Positions 1 through 9,429 of a stretch of DNA of 64,000 nucleotides are shown in pieces. Each line of letters starts with the position of its first letter. Within the stretch, counting starts at the first letter, position 1. The stretch comes from Aliiroseovarius subalbicans (lineage in GTDB: Bacteria; Pseudomonadota; Alphaproteobacteria; Rhodobacterales; Rhodobacteraceae). The DNA is taken from the NCBI RefSeq assembly GCF_022678625.1, contig NZ_JALBYQ010000001.1, forward strand, positions 744,001-808,000. The letters are read 5' to 3'. Below the pieces are notes generated by a model that was not told where the DNA came from, made no database searches, and saw only the letters and a program-made list of their open reading frames with translations. The translations under genes and the position numbers were made by a program.

Positions 1-2710
1 GTTCAATCACCACGACTGTGTTGCCTTGATCAACCAATTCATGAAGCACTTCCAACAACTTGCGGACGTCTTCGAAGTGAAGACCGGTGGTTGGTTCATC
101 CAGAATATACAGCGTGCGCCCGGTGGACCGCTTGCTGAGCTCTTTTGATAGTTTCACCCGCTGCGCCTCGCCCCCCGACAGGGTCGTGGCCTGCTGACCG
201 ACCTTGATATAGCTCAGCCCAACCCGCATCAGCGCGTCCATCTTTTCGCGGATCGACGGCACCGCCTTGAAGAAATCCTGTGCTTCCTCGACGGTCATAT
301 CCAGCACGTCGGCGATTGATTTACCCTTGAACTGTATCTCCAACGTCTCACGGTTATAGCGCGCGCCTTTGCAGGTTTCGCATTCGACATAAACATCCGG
401 CAGGAAATGCATTTCGATCTTGATGACACCGTCGCCCTGACACGCTTCGCACCGCCCGCCCTTCACGTTGAAGCTGAAGCGTCCGGGCTTGTAACCACGC
501 GCCTTGCTTTCCGGCAGGCCGGCGAACCAGTCCCGAATCGGCGTGAAGGCCCCGGTGTAAGTCGCTGGATTTGAACGAGGAGTTCGTCCAATTGGGCGTT
601 GGTCAATGTCGATCACCTTGTCCAGATGCTCCAGCCCCTTGATGGTTTCACAGGGCGCAGGTGTCTGGCGTGCACCATTCAGACGCATCGAGGCGGTCTT
701 GAACAGCGTTTCAATCGTCAGCGTTGACTTGCCGCCCCCGCTGACCCCGGTGACACAGACGAATTTCGCCAGCGGAAAATCGGCGGAAACTTCTTTAAGG
801 TTGTTCCCTGTCGCTTTGATAATGCTTACCTTTTTCTTATTTCCCTTACGCCGCTCTGTGGGCACCGCGATCTCACGTGATCCGGTCAGATATTGCCCGG
901 TGATCGAGTGCGGGTTGGCGCAGAGGTCCGCGACCGAGCCCTGCCCAACGATTTCGCCGCCATGCACACCGGCGCCTGGGCCGATGTCGAAGACATAATC
1001 CGCCTCGCGGATCGCTTCTTCGTCGTGCTCCACGACAATCACCGTGTTGCCCTGGTCACGCAGGTTCTTCAGCGTTTCCAACAGTCGCCCGTTGTCGCGC
1101 TGGTGCAGCCCGATCGAGGGCTCGTCCAGCACGTAAAGCACCCCGGTCAACCCGCTGCCGATCTGGCTGGCCAATCGGATGCGTTGGCTTTCCCCGCCCG
1201 ACAGCGTGCCGGAATTGCGCGACAGGGACAGGTATTCCAACCCGACGTTGTTCAAGAACCCCAGCCGTTCGCGGATTTCCTTCAGGATCGCGCGGGCGAT
1301 CTCGTTTTTCTGCGGGCTCAGCTGTTCCGGCACCGTCTTGCACCAATCGAACGCCTCGCGGATCGACATTTCGACCACCTGGCCCGCGTGCAGAAGCTGG
1401 TCTTGCCCGCCATCGGCGGGACCGATCTTCACCGCCAGCGCTTCGTCCCGCAGGCGATAGCCGCCGCAGGCGCCGCAAGGGCGGTTGTTCTGATACCGCT
1501 CGAATTCCTCGCGGATCCAATTCGAATCCGTCTCGCGGTAGCGCCGTTCCATGTTCGGAATGACCCCTTCAAAGGGGCGTGTGACCTCATAGACCCGCCC
1601 GCCTTCGTCAAAGCGGAACTTGATCTCTTCCTTACCCGAACCATAGAGAAACAGCTGCTGCACCGCTTTCGGCAGGTCCTTCCACGGCGTGTTCTTGTCG
1701 AAATCGTAATGACGGGCAATCGATTCAATCGTTTGCAGGAAATAGGGCGATTTGCCCTTGCGCCAGGGCGCCAATGCGCCGTCATAGACCTTCAGCGTGG
1801 CATCGGGCACAACAAGGCGTTCGTCAAAGAACAGTTCCTTGCCCAGCCCGTCACATTCCGGGCAAGCGCCAAACGGCGCGTTGAAGGAAAACAGCCGCGG
1901 TTCGATTTCCGGAATGGTGAAGCCCGACACCGGACAGGCGAAGCGTTCGGAAAATGTGTGCCGTTCCGGCTCGCCATCCTCGGGCTTGGGCGCGGTTTCC
2001 AGAATGGCGATGCCGTCGGCCAGATCCAGCGCGGTGCGGAAACTGTCGGCCAGACGGGTCTCCATCCCTTCGCGCACAATGATCCGGTCGACCACAACGT
2101 CGATGTCGTGACGCAGTTTCTTGTCCAGCTTCGGCGCGTCCTCAAGGTCGTAAAACCCGCCATCGACCTTCACGCGCTGAAATCCCTTTTTCTGCAAGTC
2201 CAGGAATTCCTTTCGGTATTCGCCTTTGCGGTCGCGCACGATCGGGGCCAGAAGGTAGGCGCGCGTGCCCTCCTCCATCGTCATCACGCGGTCAACCATG
2301 TCCTGCACCTGCTGCGCCTCGATCGGTTTGCCGGTGGCGGGGGAATAGGGCGTGCCTGCGCGCGCGAACAGAAGCCGCAGATAGTCATAGATCTCGGTCA
2401 CAGTGCCGACGGTTGAGCGCGGGTTCTTCGATGTCGTCTTTTGCTCGATGGAGATCGCCGGGCTGAGGCCCGAAATGTGATCCACATCGGGTTTTTCCAT
2501 CATATCAAGGAATTGACGCGCATATGCGGACAAAGATTCCACATAGCGCCGCTGCCCTTCGGCGTAAATGGTATCGAAGGCGAGCGAGGATTTGCCCGAG
2601 CCGGACAGGCCGGTGATCACGACCAGCTGATCACGCGGAATGTCCACGTCGATGTTTTTCAGATTATGCTCGCGCGCGCCGCGCACTTCGATGTTCTTCA
2701 GCTCGGCCAT
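1..2710 (-). CDS. uvrA: UvrA, excinuclease ABC subunit A (3' end beyond the window)
   Basis: DNA-damage recognition ATPase of nucleotide excision repair; it loads UvrB at lesions. About 903 codons are present, and UvrA proteins are normally about 950 aa, so only the last ~50 residues are missing at the left edge. The reverse strand shows the C-terminal zinc finger (CEACQGDG and CETCKG), the ABC signature LSGGEAQR and Walker [13 protein letters not shown], and the segment [13 protein letters not shown] typical of UvrA. The frame is open from the ATG at 2708-2710 to the edge. The gene is preceded by a LexA box, so SOS control is expected. It differs from the shorter paralogue at 52453-54738, which lacks the UvrB-binding region. 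Confidence 0.97.
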   Translation of the reverse strand, partial: MAELKNIEVRGAREHNLKNIDVDIPRDQLVVITGLSGSGKSSLAFDTIYAEGQRRYVESLSAYARQFLDMMEKPDVDHISGLSPAISIEQKTTSKNPRSTVGTVTEIYDYLRLLFARAGTPYSPATGKPIEAQQVQDMVDRVMTMEEGTRAYLLAPIVRDRKGEYRKEFLDLQKKGFQRVKVDGGFYDLEDAPKLDKKLRHDIDVVVDRIIVREGMETRLADSFRTALDLADGIAILETAPKPEDGEPERHTFSERFACPVSGFTIPEIEPRLFSFNAPFGACPECDGLGKELFFDERLVVPDATLKVYDGALAPWRKGKSPYFLQTIESIARHYDFDKNTPWKDLPKAVQQLFLYGSGKEEIKFRFDEGGRVYEVTRPFEGVIPNMERRYRETDSNWIREEFERYQNNRPCGACGGYRLRDEALAVKIGPADGGQDQLLHAGQVVEMSIREAFDWCKTVPEQLSPQKNEIARAILKEIRERLGFLNNVGLEYLSLSRNSGTLSGGESQRIRLASQIGSGLTGVLYVLDEPSIGLHQRDNGRLLETLKNLRDQGNTVIVVEHDEEAIREADYVFDIGPGAGVHGGEIVGQGSVADLCANPHSITGQYLTGSREIAVPTERRKGNKKKVSIIKATGNNLKEVSADFPLAKFVCVTGVSGGGKSTLTIETLFKTASMRLNGARQTPAPCETIKGLEHLDKVIDIDQRPIGRTPRSNPATYTGAFTPIRDWFAGLPESKARGYKPGRFSFNVKGGRCEACQGDGVIKIEMHFLPDVYVECETCKGARYNRETLEIQFKGKSIADVLDMTVEEAQDFFKAVPSIREKMDALMRVGLSYIKVGQQATTLSGGEAQRVKLSKELSKRSTGRTLYILDEPTTGLHFEDVRKLLEVLHELVDQGNTVVVIE

Positions 2711-2775
2711 GGGGCACCCCTTAATCAGCCCTTAACAGATAGGTGATCTTTGTCGTTTCGCCAATCGAAAAATGA

Positions 2776-2790
2776 GAACAAAGGCGGAAC
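2776..2790 (-). promoter_or_regulatory. LexA (SOS) box of uvrA
   Basis: GAAC-N7-GAAC, which reads GTTC-N7-GTTC on the uvrA strand. This is the alphaproteobacterial LexA consensus with both half-sites perfect. It lies 66 bases upstream of the uvrA start, where a promoter would be. The site itself is seen directly; repression by LexA is inferred from the known motif. Confidence 0.75.
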
Positions 2791-2930
2791 CCTTGCGCGG
2801 AACACGCGCAGATTTTGCCGGTTTTCCGCGCAACCGGCCCCGAACTGGACCCGAGGCGTCATGATCCCCTATGGTTCAAGGGCAGCCGCACCGTTTTCTG
2901 GCTGCAAAATCATTGAAAAGGGAGATTCTC

Positions 2931-3794
2931 ATGCCAGCATCGCTGACATTTCACGAAACCCAATCATTCAGCTTTCCAGAACCTGACTTTGGCGGCGGCA
3001 GTGCCATGAGTGTTTGCCAAACACCCGAAGGTGACCCGTTTTTGGCATTTCTGACGCAAACGCCCGGCGCTGATACCTTGTATCTTCTTGATATGTGCGA
3101 AGGGCGCATTCACCTGCAACACCCGACACCGCCTCAGCGTCACTCGATCGGTGGCATGGGCTTCAACCCGCTTGATGGGCTTTTGTATTGCGGCAGCGGT
3201 GACGAAGACCGGGAAACGGTCATCGCCATCGACCCCTTGAGTGGCACGGTCCAACGTGAGGTTGACCTGGCAGTAACGACAAATGTCTTCCTGCCCGGCG
3301 CGTTTGCAACCAACGGGTTTTTCATGGCACGCGGCGCACACGATACGCTTGAATTGATGGGGATGAACGGGGTCAAACTTGGTGAACGAACCTATCCCGG
3401 TCGGGTGATCCGTGGGTTAACGGCCTCTCCGTTCAGCTGGACGTTTCTGGATGCCACGAACAACGAGATCGTGGTGATTGATCCGTTCGGAAACGTGATT
3501 GCAACGGCCCCGGCACCGGGCGCGCCTCCGGCCTTTTCATCGGACGTTCAAAACGGGGGCCACGCACTGGCCTTTGACATGGTCAATCATCCTTACACCG
3601 GTGCGCAATTGTGCATTCCAAGCGAGGACCTGCCGGAATGGGCGGTGGATGAGAATGGATATTACACCCACACGCCATATCATCAGGACACCCCCTGGAG
3701 CCCAACGCCCTGGCAGTTTCGTCATCGGATTTTCGTCGCCAACCAGACCAGTAACACGATTTACGGCGGATATTTGACTGCCTCGCCCCCATGA
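2931..3794 (+). CDS. Hypothetical beta-propeller-like protein
   Basis: 287 aa. The start is chosen at the ATG preceded by GGGAG; a longer upstream reading lacks a ribosome site. No signal peptide or membrane segment is seen. The protein has repeated short strands ending in hydrophobic-Asp patterns (LYLLDMCEGRIH, VIAIDPLSGTV, IVVIDPFGNVI), which suggest a propeller with NHL- or YncE-like blades. The family is not recognised and no catalytic residues are evident. It stands alone between uvrA (divergent) and the VWA gene 74 bases downstream. The N-terminal half is less GC-rich than its neighbours. A binding or sensing role is possible but unsupported. Confidence 0.6.
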   Translation: MPASLTFHETQSFSFPEPDFGGGSAMSVCQTPEGDPFLAFLTQTPGADTLYLLDMCEGRIHLQHPTPPQRHSIGGMGFNPLDGLLYCGSGDEDRETVIAIDPLSGTVQREVDLAVTTNVFLPGAFATNGFFMARGAHDTLELMGMNGVKLGERTYPGRVIRGLTASPFSWTFLDATNNEIVVIDPFGNVIATAPAPGAPPAFSSDVQNGGHALAFDMVNHPYTGAQLCIPSEDLPEWAVDENGYYTHTPYHQDTPWSPTPWQFRHRIFVANQTSNTIYGGYLTASPP

Positions 3795-3868
3795 CGTGAT
3801 TGTTGGGGACTCAGTCAATCGCTGCTAAGGTCGACGAAACCAAAATGACCACGTGCGGGAGAATTTCG

Positions 3869-6616
3869 ATGCTTAAGGTTTTGTTGGCAGCGGTGCTTTG
3901 CATAGGGACGACTGTGGCTGCATGGTCTCAGGATCAAAGCCGGGCCATTCTGGTGCTGGATGCGTCCGGGTCGATGTGGGGCCAGATTGACGGGCGCGCA
4001 AAGATCACGATCGCGCAGGAGGTGATCGGCGATCTGCTGACCACCCTGCCGCCTGAACAGGAACTGGGCCTCACCGCCTATGGCCATCGACGCAAGGGCG
4101 ATTGCACGGACATCGAAACATTGTTGGACCCCGGCACCGACCGCGGCGCCATTGCGGCGGCGGTGAACGCGATCAAACCCAAGGGCAAGACGCCCCTGTC
4201 TGCCGCCGTGATCCAGGCTGCCGAGGCGCTCAAATACACCGAAGAGGCGGCGACCGTGATCCTGGTCTCGGACGGGATCGAGACCTGCGAACTGGACCCG
4301 TGTGAAGTCGGACGCCGTTTGGAAGAGGCCGGGATCGGCTTTACCGCTCATGTGATCGGCTTTGACGTGTCGGACCCAGCGGCCCTTGCGCAGCTGCAAT
4401 GCCTGGCCGAGGAAACCGGCGGCTCATTCCGCACCGCCAGTAACGCCGACGAACTGTCGGACGCGCTGGAGATCATGGCCGAACCGGAGCGCGAGCCGAT
4501 GCCGGTCGAGGTCACGTTCATCGCGCGTGATGGCGACGGAGGTGTGGCGATCACGGACGGTATCGTCTGGAATATCGGCACCGATGCGGCGGGCAGCCTG
4601 ACCGAAAACGACGACACCGCCCAACCTGTTCTGTCGATGATGCCCGGCACCGGGCGCGCGAGCGTGCTGCGTCTGTCGGACGAAGCCAGTGCGGAAGCCA
4701 TGTTTACCGTCGATACTGCGGCGATGACGGTCACGCTGGTCCTGCCCGTATTTGTCCCCGCCGCCACGGTGATGGCGCCTGACACCGCCCCTGCCGGGTC
4801 TCTGGTGTCAGTGCAGTGGACCGGACCGGATGAGGACAACGACTACCTTGCAAGTGCCGACGCGGACATGAGTGGCAGTTATTGGCACCATTACGAATAC
4901 TCCAGGAACAGCGAAAACGGCGCGGTTCTGGTGCGCATGCCGCCCGAGCCGGGCAGCTATGAAATCCGCTATGTCCGTCGCGCCGGGGGCAACAAGGTGC
5001 TGGCGCGACGGGTGATCGAGGTCACGCCGCTGTCGATCAGTTTTGACATTCCCGCTCAGGCCGAGATCGGCACGCATGTGCCAGTCGGGTGGACCGGACC
5101 GAATTACAAAAATGATTTCCTGTCTGTCGCAAACCCGGCCAAGGGTGACGACTCCTATGTCAACTACAGCTACACCCGGGACGGCAGCCCCTTGTTGCTG
5201 GAAATGCCGCCGGAACCGGGCATTTACGAAATCCGCTATGTGATGAACGCGTCGAACCACGTTGCCGCACGCACCACGATTGAGGTCGTGGATGCCATCA
5301 CCTCTGTCACCGGTCCGCAAAGCGCGCCGGTGGGGTCCGAGGCACAGATCACCTGGAAAGGACCGGGGCTGAAAAACGACTATGTCGCGGTGGCGCGGGT
5401 TGAGGATGGCGATGGAAAATACTTCAACTACTCCTACGTGCGCGATGGCAACCCACTGGACCTGACCATGCCCGCACAACCCGGCCAGTATGAGCTGCGA
5501 TATGTCATGAGCCAGGATCGCACGGTTCTGGCGCGCAGTCCGATTGAAGTAACAGACACCATTGCCACGCTTGACGCCCCGGCCACAGCCCATGCGGGGG
5601 AAGAACTGGTCGTCAACTGGACCGGTCCGGCGTATGCCAACGACTATATTGATGTGGCTGCCACCGGTGAAAAGGCGGGGAAATACGAGGCCTATACCTA
5701 TACGCGTGAAGGGTCGCCGCTGCGGTTGCAGATGCCGACTGAGCCGGGGGAATATGAGCTGCGCTATGTCATGACGCCATCCGAGCGTCGGATCCTCACG
5801 CGCCACAAAGTGCAGGTCACCGCTGTGGACGCAGACCTGAAGGCCCCTGACACGGCCCCTGCGGCCAGTGAGCTATCCGTCACCTGGACCGGCCCCGCCT
5901 ACAAGAACGACTATATTGCCGTGGCGAAACTTGAAGACGGCGACAACACCTATGAGGCCTACGAATATACCCGTGAAGGCAGCCCGCTGATGCTGCAAAT
6001 GCCGACTGAGCCGGGGGAATATGAGCTGCGCTATATCACCCAAGGAACCGAGCGAAAGGCATTGGCGCGCCGGGCCATCACCGTGGCGCCGGTCACCGCG
6101 ACGCTCACAGCCCCTGACAATGCCCAAGCCGGCAGTGATCTTGTGGTGGAATGGATCGGCCCAGGTTACCGCAACGACTACATCGCAATTGCGCAAGCGG
6201 GCGCGAAGGTCAGCGAGTATGAGGAATACACCTATACCCGGGACGGCAGTCCGCTGCGCGTCGACGTGCCCGGTAACCCCGGCGCTTATGAGCTGCGCTA
6301 TATCGTGCAGGGCACCGATCGAGGCGTGATTGCCACGCGGCCACTGCAGGTGGATCCGGTGGGCGCCACGCTTGAAGCGTCCGGCACTGCCGCGCCCGGA
6401 TCAAACCTTGTGGTCACCTGGAGCGGGCCGGATTACCCGAACGACTACATCGCGATCTCGCTGGTGGGCGACAAGGGCTATGAAACCTATGCCCGCACCT
6501 CGGATGGGTCGCCTTTGATCGTCAAGGTGCCGGATCGCGCCGGCGCCTATGAGGTTCGCTATGTCATGAACCAGGACCGTAGCATTGTGGCCCGCCAGCC
6601 TCTGATTGTGGAGTAA
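3869..6616 (+). CDS. Secreted VWA-domain protein with seven tandem Ig-like repeats
   Basis: 915 aa. The ATG follows GGGAG at good spacing and opens a signal peptide (MLKVLLAAVLCIGTTVAAWSQ), so the product is exported. A von Willebrand factor A domain covers about residues 22-200, with the metal-site motif DASGSMWG (D-x-S-x-S). From about residue 292 to the end run seven repeats of about 88 residues. Each carries WTGP-Y-NDYI, then Y-YTREGSPL, then MP-EPG-YELRYV and a closing LAR--I-V strand. The repeats look like beta-sandwich modules. Repeats 4 and 5 share a 36-base identical DNA block, so the array expanded recently. VWA proteins often mediate adhesion or protein assembly; the ligand here is unknown. 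Confidence 0.85.
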   Translation: MLKVLLAAVLCIGTTVAAWSQDQSRAILVLDASGSMWGQIDGRAKITIAQEVIGDLLTTLPPEQELGLTAYGHRRKGDCTDIETLLDPGTDRGAIAAAVNAIKPKGKTPLSAAVIQAAEALKYTEEAATVILVSDGIETCELDPCEVGRRLEEAGIGFTAHVIGFDVSDPAALAQLQCLAEETGGSFRTASNADELSDALEIMAEPEREPMPVEVTFIARDGDGGVAITDGIVWNIGTDAAGSLTENDDTAQPVLSMMPGTGRASVLRLSDEASAEAMFTVDTAAMTVTLVLPVFVPAATVMAPDTAPAGSLVSVQWTGPDEDNDYLASADADMSGSYWHHYEYSRNSENGAVLVRMPPEPGSYEIRYVRRAGGNKVLARRVIEVTPLSISFDIPAQAEIGTHVPVGWTGPNYKNDFLSVANPAKGDDSYVNYSYTRDGSPLLLEMPPEPGIYEIRYVMNASNHVAARTTIEVVDAITSVTGPQSAPVGSEAQITWKGPGLKNDYVAVARVEDGDGKYFNYSYVRDGNPLDLTMPAQPGQYELRYVMSQDRTVLARSPIEVTDTIATLDAPATAHAGEELVVNWTGPAYANDYIDVAATGEKAGKYEAYTYTREGSPLRLQMPTEPGEYELRYVMTPSERRILTRHKVQVTAVDADLKAPDTAPAASELSVTWTGPAYKNDYIAVAKLEDGDNTYEAYEYTREGSPLMLQMPTEPGEYELRYITQGTERKALARRAITVAPVTATLTAPDNAQAGSDLVVEWIGPGYRNDYIAIAQAGAKVSEYEEYTYTRDGSPLRVDVPGNPGAYELRYIVQGTDRGVIATRPLQVDPVGATLEASGTAAPGSNLVVTWSGPDYPNDYIAISLVGDKGYETYARTSDGSPLIVKVPDRAGAYEVRYVMNQDRSIVARQPLIVE
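5732..5767 (+). repeat. 36-base exact direct repeat, copy 1 (inside VWA gene)
   Basis: Identical base for base to positions 5999-6034, one repeat unit (267 bases) downstream. It encodes the MPTEPGEYELRY segment of repeat 4. The DNA identity goes beyond the protein similarity between units and points to recent duplication or gene conversion. Confidence 0.9.
5999..6034 (+). repeat. 36-base exact direct repeat, copy 2 (inside VWA gene)
   Basis: Second copy of the block at 5732-5767, in repeat unit 5. The pair could support recombination that changes the number of repeat modules. Confidence 0.9.
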
Positions 6617-6631
6617 ATCCGACTTGGGGTT

Positions 6632-6657
6632 GATATATTCGCCTGATTGAATATATC
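6632..6657. promoter_or_regulatory. Inverted repeat, likely ArsR-type (SqrR/BigR-like) operator
   Basis: GATATATTC-N8-GAATATATC, perfect 9-bp arms, 69 bases upstream of the rhodanese start. The core ATTC-N8-GAAT is the site described for the sulfide/persulfide-responsive repressor SqrR of Rhodobacter capsulatus. The repressor gene is not in the window. The regulator is inferred; the symmetry is seen directly. Confidence 0.6.
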
Positions 6658-6725
6658 TGCCGCAACCCCGGGTAACCGGAGACCACAATCGGCCTTTGCG
6701 GCCCTGCATGACAAGGATCAGAACC

Positions 6726-7100
6726 ATGCTGAATTTCATGATGGGCCGCGCGGCCCGTGTGCAACCCGCCAACCGCCTGACCCCGCAGGACGCGGTGACA
6801 AAAGCCGCCGCCGGAGAGATTACCGTGATCGACGTGCGCGACCACAACGAGGTCGCCAATTCAGGTAAAGCCGAAGGCGCCGTGCACATCCCGCTTGCGG
6901 TTCTGAATTTCCAGGCCGACCCGAAGGGTCCGGACTTCAACAAGCTGCTCGCAGCGGACAAGCCGATCGCGGTCTATTGCGCGTCGGGGGGGCGCTCGGG
7001 AATGGCTGCTCAGGTTTTGTCGAACCTGGGCTACGATGAAGTGCACAACATCGGTGGCCTGGGCCACTGGCAGATGGCAGGCGGCAAGATCACCCGCTGA
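6726..7100 (+). CDS. Single-domain rhodanese (sulfurtransferase)
   Basis: 124 aa. The start is the ATG eight bases after AAGGA. One rhodanese domain fills the protein: the N-terminal ITVIDVRDHNEV motif, then the active-site loop C85-A-S-G-G-R-S with the catalytic cysteine that carries the persulfide, then the C-terminal NIGGLGHWQMAG. No signal peptide is seen, so it is probably cytoplasmic. Such proteins move sulfane sulfur between thiosulfate or persulfides and acceptors such as glutathione. The SqrR-like inverted repeat upstream suggests induction by reactive sulfur. The gene ends just before a bidirectional terminator shared with lpd. Confidence 0.9.
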   Translation: MLNFMMGRAARVQPANRLTPQDAVTKAAAGEITVIDVRDHNEVANSGKAEGAVHIPLAVLNFQADPKGPDFNKLLAADKPIAVYCASGGRSGMAAQVLSNLGYDEVHNIGGLGHWQMAGGKITR

Positions 7101-7120
7101 TCCCTGCCCGTACCAACGCA

Positions 7121-7152
7121 AAAACCCCGCAATCTCTTGCGGGGTTTTTTTG
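7121..7152. terminator. Bidirectional rho-independent terminator
   Basis: Stem ACCCCGCAA / TTGCGGGGT with loop TCTC, a run of T on the plus strand and a run of A (T on the minus strand) on the other side. It lies between the convergent rhodanese and lpd genes and can end both transcripts. Confidence 0.9.
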
Positions 7153-7173
7153 TTGTATAACGGATTCTTGTCG

Positions 7174-8568
7174 TCACATGTGAATGACCCGATCGAAGGC
7201 ATCCAGGACGGATTCGTGCATGCTTTCGCTGATCGTCGGATGCGGGAAAACCGTGTGCATCAGGTCTTCCTCGGTGGTCTCCAACTGGCGCCCGATGACG
7301 TATCCCTGGATCATCTCGGTCACCTCAGCACCGACCATATGCGCGCCCAAAAGCTCGCCCGTCTTTGCGTCAAAAATGGTTTTCACCATGCCCTCGGCCT
7401 CACCCAAGGCGATTGCCTTGCCGTTGCCGATGAACGGGAAGCGGCCGACCTTGATTTCGTATCCCAGCTCCTTCGCCTTGGCTTCGGTGTAGCCGACGCT
7501 GGCAACCTGCGGGTGGCAATAAGTGCAGCCCGCGATGCTTTCGGGTTTCACCGGATGGGCGTGTAGCCCGGCGATCAGCTCGGCCACCATCACGCCTTCA
7601 TGGCTGGCCTTGTGCGCAAGCCAAGGCGCACCCGCGATGTCGCCGATGGCATACAGCCCTTCAACCCCGGTGCGGCAGAATTCATCCGTCACCACATGGG
7701 TGCGGTCGATCTTCACGCCCAGGGCTTCCAGGCCCAGATCCTCGACATTGCCGACGATCCCGACCGCGGAAATCACCGTGTCGAAATCGTGTTTCTCGAC
7801 CTTGCCGCCGGTTTCGATATGCGCGGTCACCTTGCCCTTCGCGCGGTCCAGCTGCTTGACCATGGCCTTTTCCATGATCGTCATGCCCTGTTTCACGAAC
7901 GCCTTTTTGGCAAAGGCCGAGATCTCGGCGTCTTCCACCGGCAGCACGCGATCCATCACCTCGACCACCGTAACATCGGCGCCCAACGTGTTGAAGAAAC
8001 TGGCAAATTCGATGCCGATCGCGCCCGACCCGATGACCAGAAGCTTCTTCGGCATGCGCGGCGGGTTCAGCGCGTGCTTGTAGGTCCAGACCAGGTCCCC
8101 GTCGGCCTCCAGCCCCGGAAGTTCCCGCGCCCGCGCGCCGGTGGCCAGCACGATGTTCTTGGCAACCAGCTCTTCGGTCCCCTTGTCGGTGGTCACGCTG
8201 ACTTTGCCCTTGGCAGGGATCGTCGCGGCGCCCATGAACACGGTGACCTTGTTCTTCTTCATCAGGTGGCCGATGCCGCCCGACAGCTGCGCGGCCACCC
8301 CGCGCGACCGTTTCACGACCGCAGGCAGGTCATAGCCGATCTTCTCGGCCGACAACCCGAATTCGGCAGCACGGTGCATCAGGTGAAACACTTCGGCCGA
8401 GCGCAACAGCGCCTTGGTCGGGATGCAACCCCAGTTCAAACAGATACCGCCCAGGTGCTCACGCTCGACGATGGCCACCTTCTGACCCAGCTGCGCGGCC
8501 CGGATTGCCGCGACATAGCCACCGGGGCCAGCCCCGATCACGATGGTATCAAAAGAATTGCCAGACAT
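7174..8568 (-). CDS. lpdA: Dihydrolipoyl dehydrogenase (E3)
   Basis: 464 aa flavoprotein that reoxidises the dihydrolipoyl group of 2-oxoacid dehydrogenase complexes with NAD+. The start chosen is ATGTCTGGC behind GGAGGCGC; an ATG 11 codons earlier has no ribosome site. The FAD loop is IGAGPGGYVAA at about residues 11-21. The redox disulfide is GGICLNWGC (C43 and C48). The NAD-binding motif is VIGSGAIGIEFA, and the C-terminal active-site motif is HPTISE. No other complex subunits are adjacent, so it is unclear whether this E3 serves the pyruvate, 2-oxoglutarate or another complex. Confidence 0.96.
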   Translation of the reverse strand: MSGNSFDTIVIGAGPGGYVAAIRAAQLGQKVAIVEREHLGGICLNWGCIPTKALLRSAEVFHLMHRAAEFGLSAEKIGYDLPAVVKRSRGVAAQLSGGIGHLMKKNKVTVFMGAATIPAKGKVSVTTDKGTEELVAKNIVLATGARARELPGLEADGDLVWTYKHALNPPRMPKKLLVIGSGAIGIEFASFFNTLGADVTVVEVMDRVLPVEDAEISAFAKKAFVKQGMTIMEKAMVKQLDRAKGKVTAHIETGGKVEKHDFDTVISAVGIVGNVEDLGLEALGVKIDRTHVVTDEFCRTGVEGLYAIGDIAGAPWLAHKASHEGVMVAELIAGLHAHPVKPESIAGCTYCHPQVASVGYTEAKAKELGYEIKVGRFPFIGNGKAIALGEAEGMVKTIFDAKTGELLGAHMVGAEVTEMIQGYVIGRQLETTEEDLMHTVFPHPTISESMHESVLDAFDRVIHM

Positions 8569-8737
8569 GCGCGCCTCCGCTTTTTCAAGATAGTTTGGCA
8601 TTAAACTATTTTTTCGGTCACATCAATGACCCAAGGGAAATCCCGCCATGTGCGCAGCGAATGGCTCCCCCTCCAGGGGCAAACACATGTTCCGAGAGGT
8701 ATGGAACACCCGTACCGGGCGCCAAATCAAGCATAAA

Positions 8738-8766
8738 GCATGCGCGACGCGCATTCCGCCGGATCA
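8738..8766. repeat. REP-like palindromic repeat, degenerate copy
   Basis: Matches the element at 10827-10860 and 19553-19586 with a shorter loop: ATGCGC-GAC-GCGCAT followed by TCCGCCGGATCA. It lies 13 bases past the 3' end of the minus-strand DUF924 gene, the same placement as the other two copies. Confidence 0.75.
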
Positions 8767-8779
8767 CAAGCGCCCAAGG

Positions 8780-9355
8780 TCAGGCCGCCGACAATTCCTG
8801 CAACACGGCGCCATATCCGCCCCCCGCGACGAAAGCCGCCTCGGGGGCTGTGGTGTCGCGGGCCAGAGCCTCATTGCGATACGGGAAGCGGCCAAAGCGG
8901 CGGATCACCTCGCGATGCACTTTCGCATGCAGCAAGTTGGACGCACCGGACGCCGGCATCCGCGTCAGCATCAACCGCACGCAGCGATCCTGATCGCACA
9001 GGCTTTCGCTGTGCATCATCGGCAGGTAAAAGAACTGCCGCGCGGGCTCGTCGATCTTCATGTCCCAGCCCTTGTTCACCGCGCATTTCGCGGCCTCAAG
9101 GGCGGCCTTGTCCGAGGCAAACGCCCGGCCCTCGCCGCGAAACATGTTGCGCGGAAACTGGTCCATCAGGATGATATAGGCCAACACGCCGCTGGGATGG
9201 GTCAGCCACAGGCTGTAGGCGCCATCGCAGGCCTCCTTCCAGCTGTCCAGGAACCGGTCACGGACCATCTGGTCCAGCGTCTCGCCCCCTGCATACCATC
9301 CGTCCGGTCCGACCTCGTCCAGCCAGAAATTCAGTACGTCCTCAGGTTTGCACAT
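8780..9355 (-). CDS. DUF924 family protein
   Basis: 191 aa, the usual size for the family. Family features seen are VLNFWLDEVGPDGWYAGG at the N-terminus, the central MDQFPRNMFRG motif, and FFYLPMMHSESL followed by the C-terminal H-R-EVIRRFGRFPYRNEALAR. The fold is alpha-helical and TPR-like according to family knowledge; the function is unknown and the protein is probably cytoplasmic. A GAGGGTCC ribosome site precedes the ATG. It stands as a single gene between lpd and the MFS gene, both on the same strand, with a REP-like repeat just downstream. Confidence 0.88.
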   Translation of the reverse strand: MCKPEDVLNFWLDEVGPDGWYAGGETLDQMVRDRFLDSWKEACDGAYSLWLTHPSGVLAYIILMDQFPRNMFRGEGRAFASDKAALEAAKCAVNKGWDMKIDEPARQFFYLPMMHSESLCDQDRCVRLMLTRMPASGASNLLHAKVHREVIRRFGRFPYRNEALARDTTAPEAAFVAGGGYGAVLQELSAA

Positions 9356-9429
9356 TGGACCCTCCTCGCCCGCAATGTCCCCGAAAAAACCGTTACAAAA
9401 GTTTCACATATTCGCAAGCGTTTTTATGA

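Noticed and set aside
540-605. Possible frameshift in uvrA
   Set aside because: Reading the minus strand gives an uninterrupted [16 protein letters not shown] segment in frame with both flanks.
893-2416. 507-aa plus-strand frame across uvrA
   Set aside because: Antisense shadow of the UvrA coding frame, which has clear motifs throughout.
4808-5806. 332-aa antisense frame within the VWA repeat region
   Set aside because: Its repeated pattern comes from the sense-strand repeats; no independent start signal.
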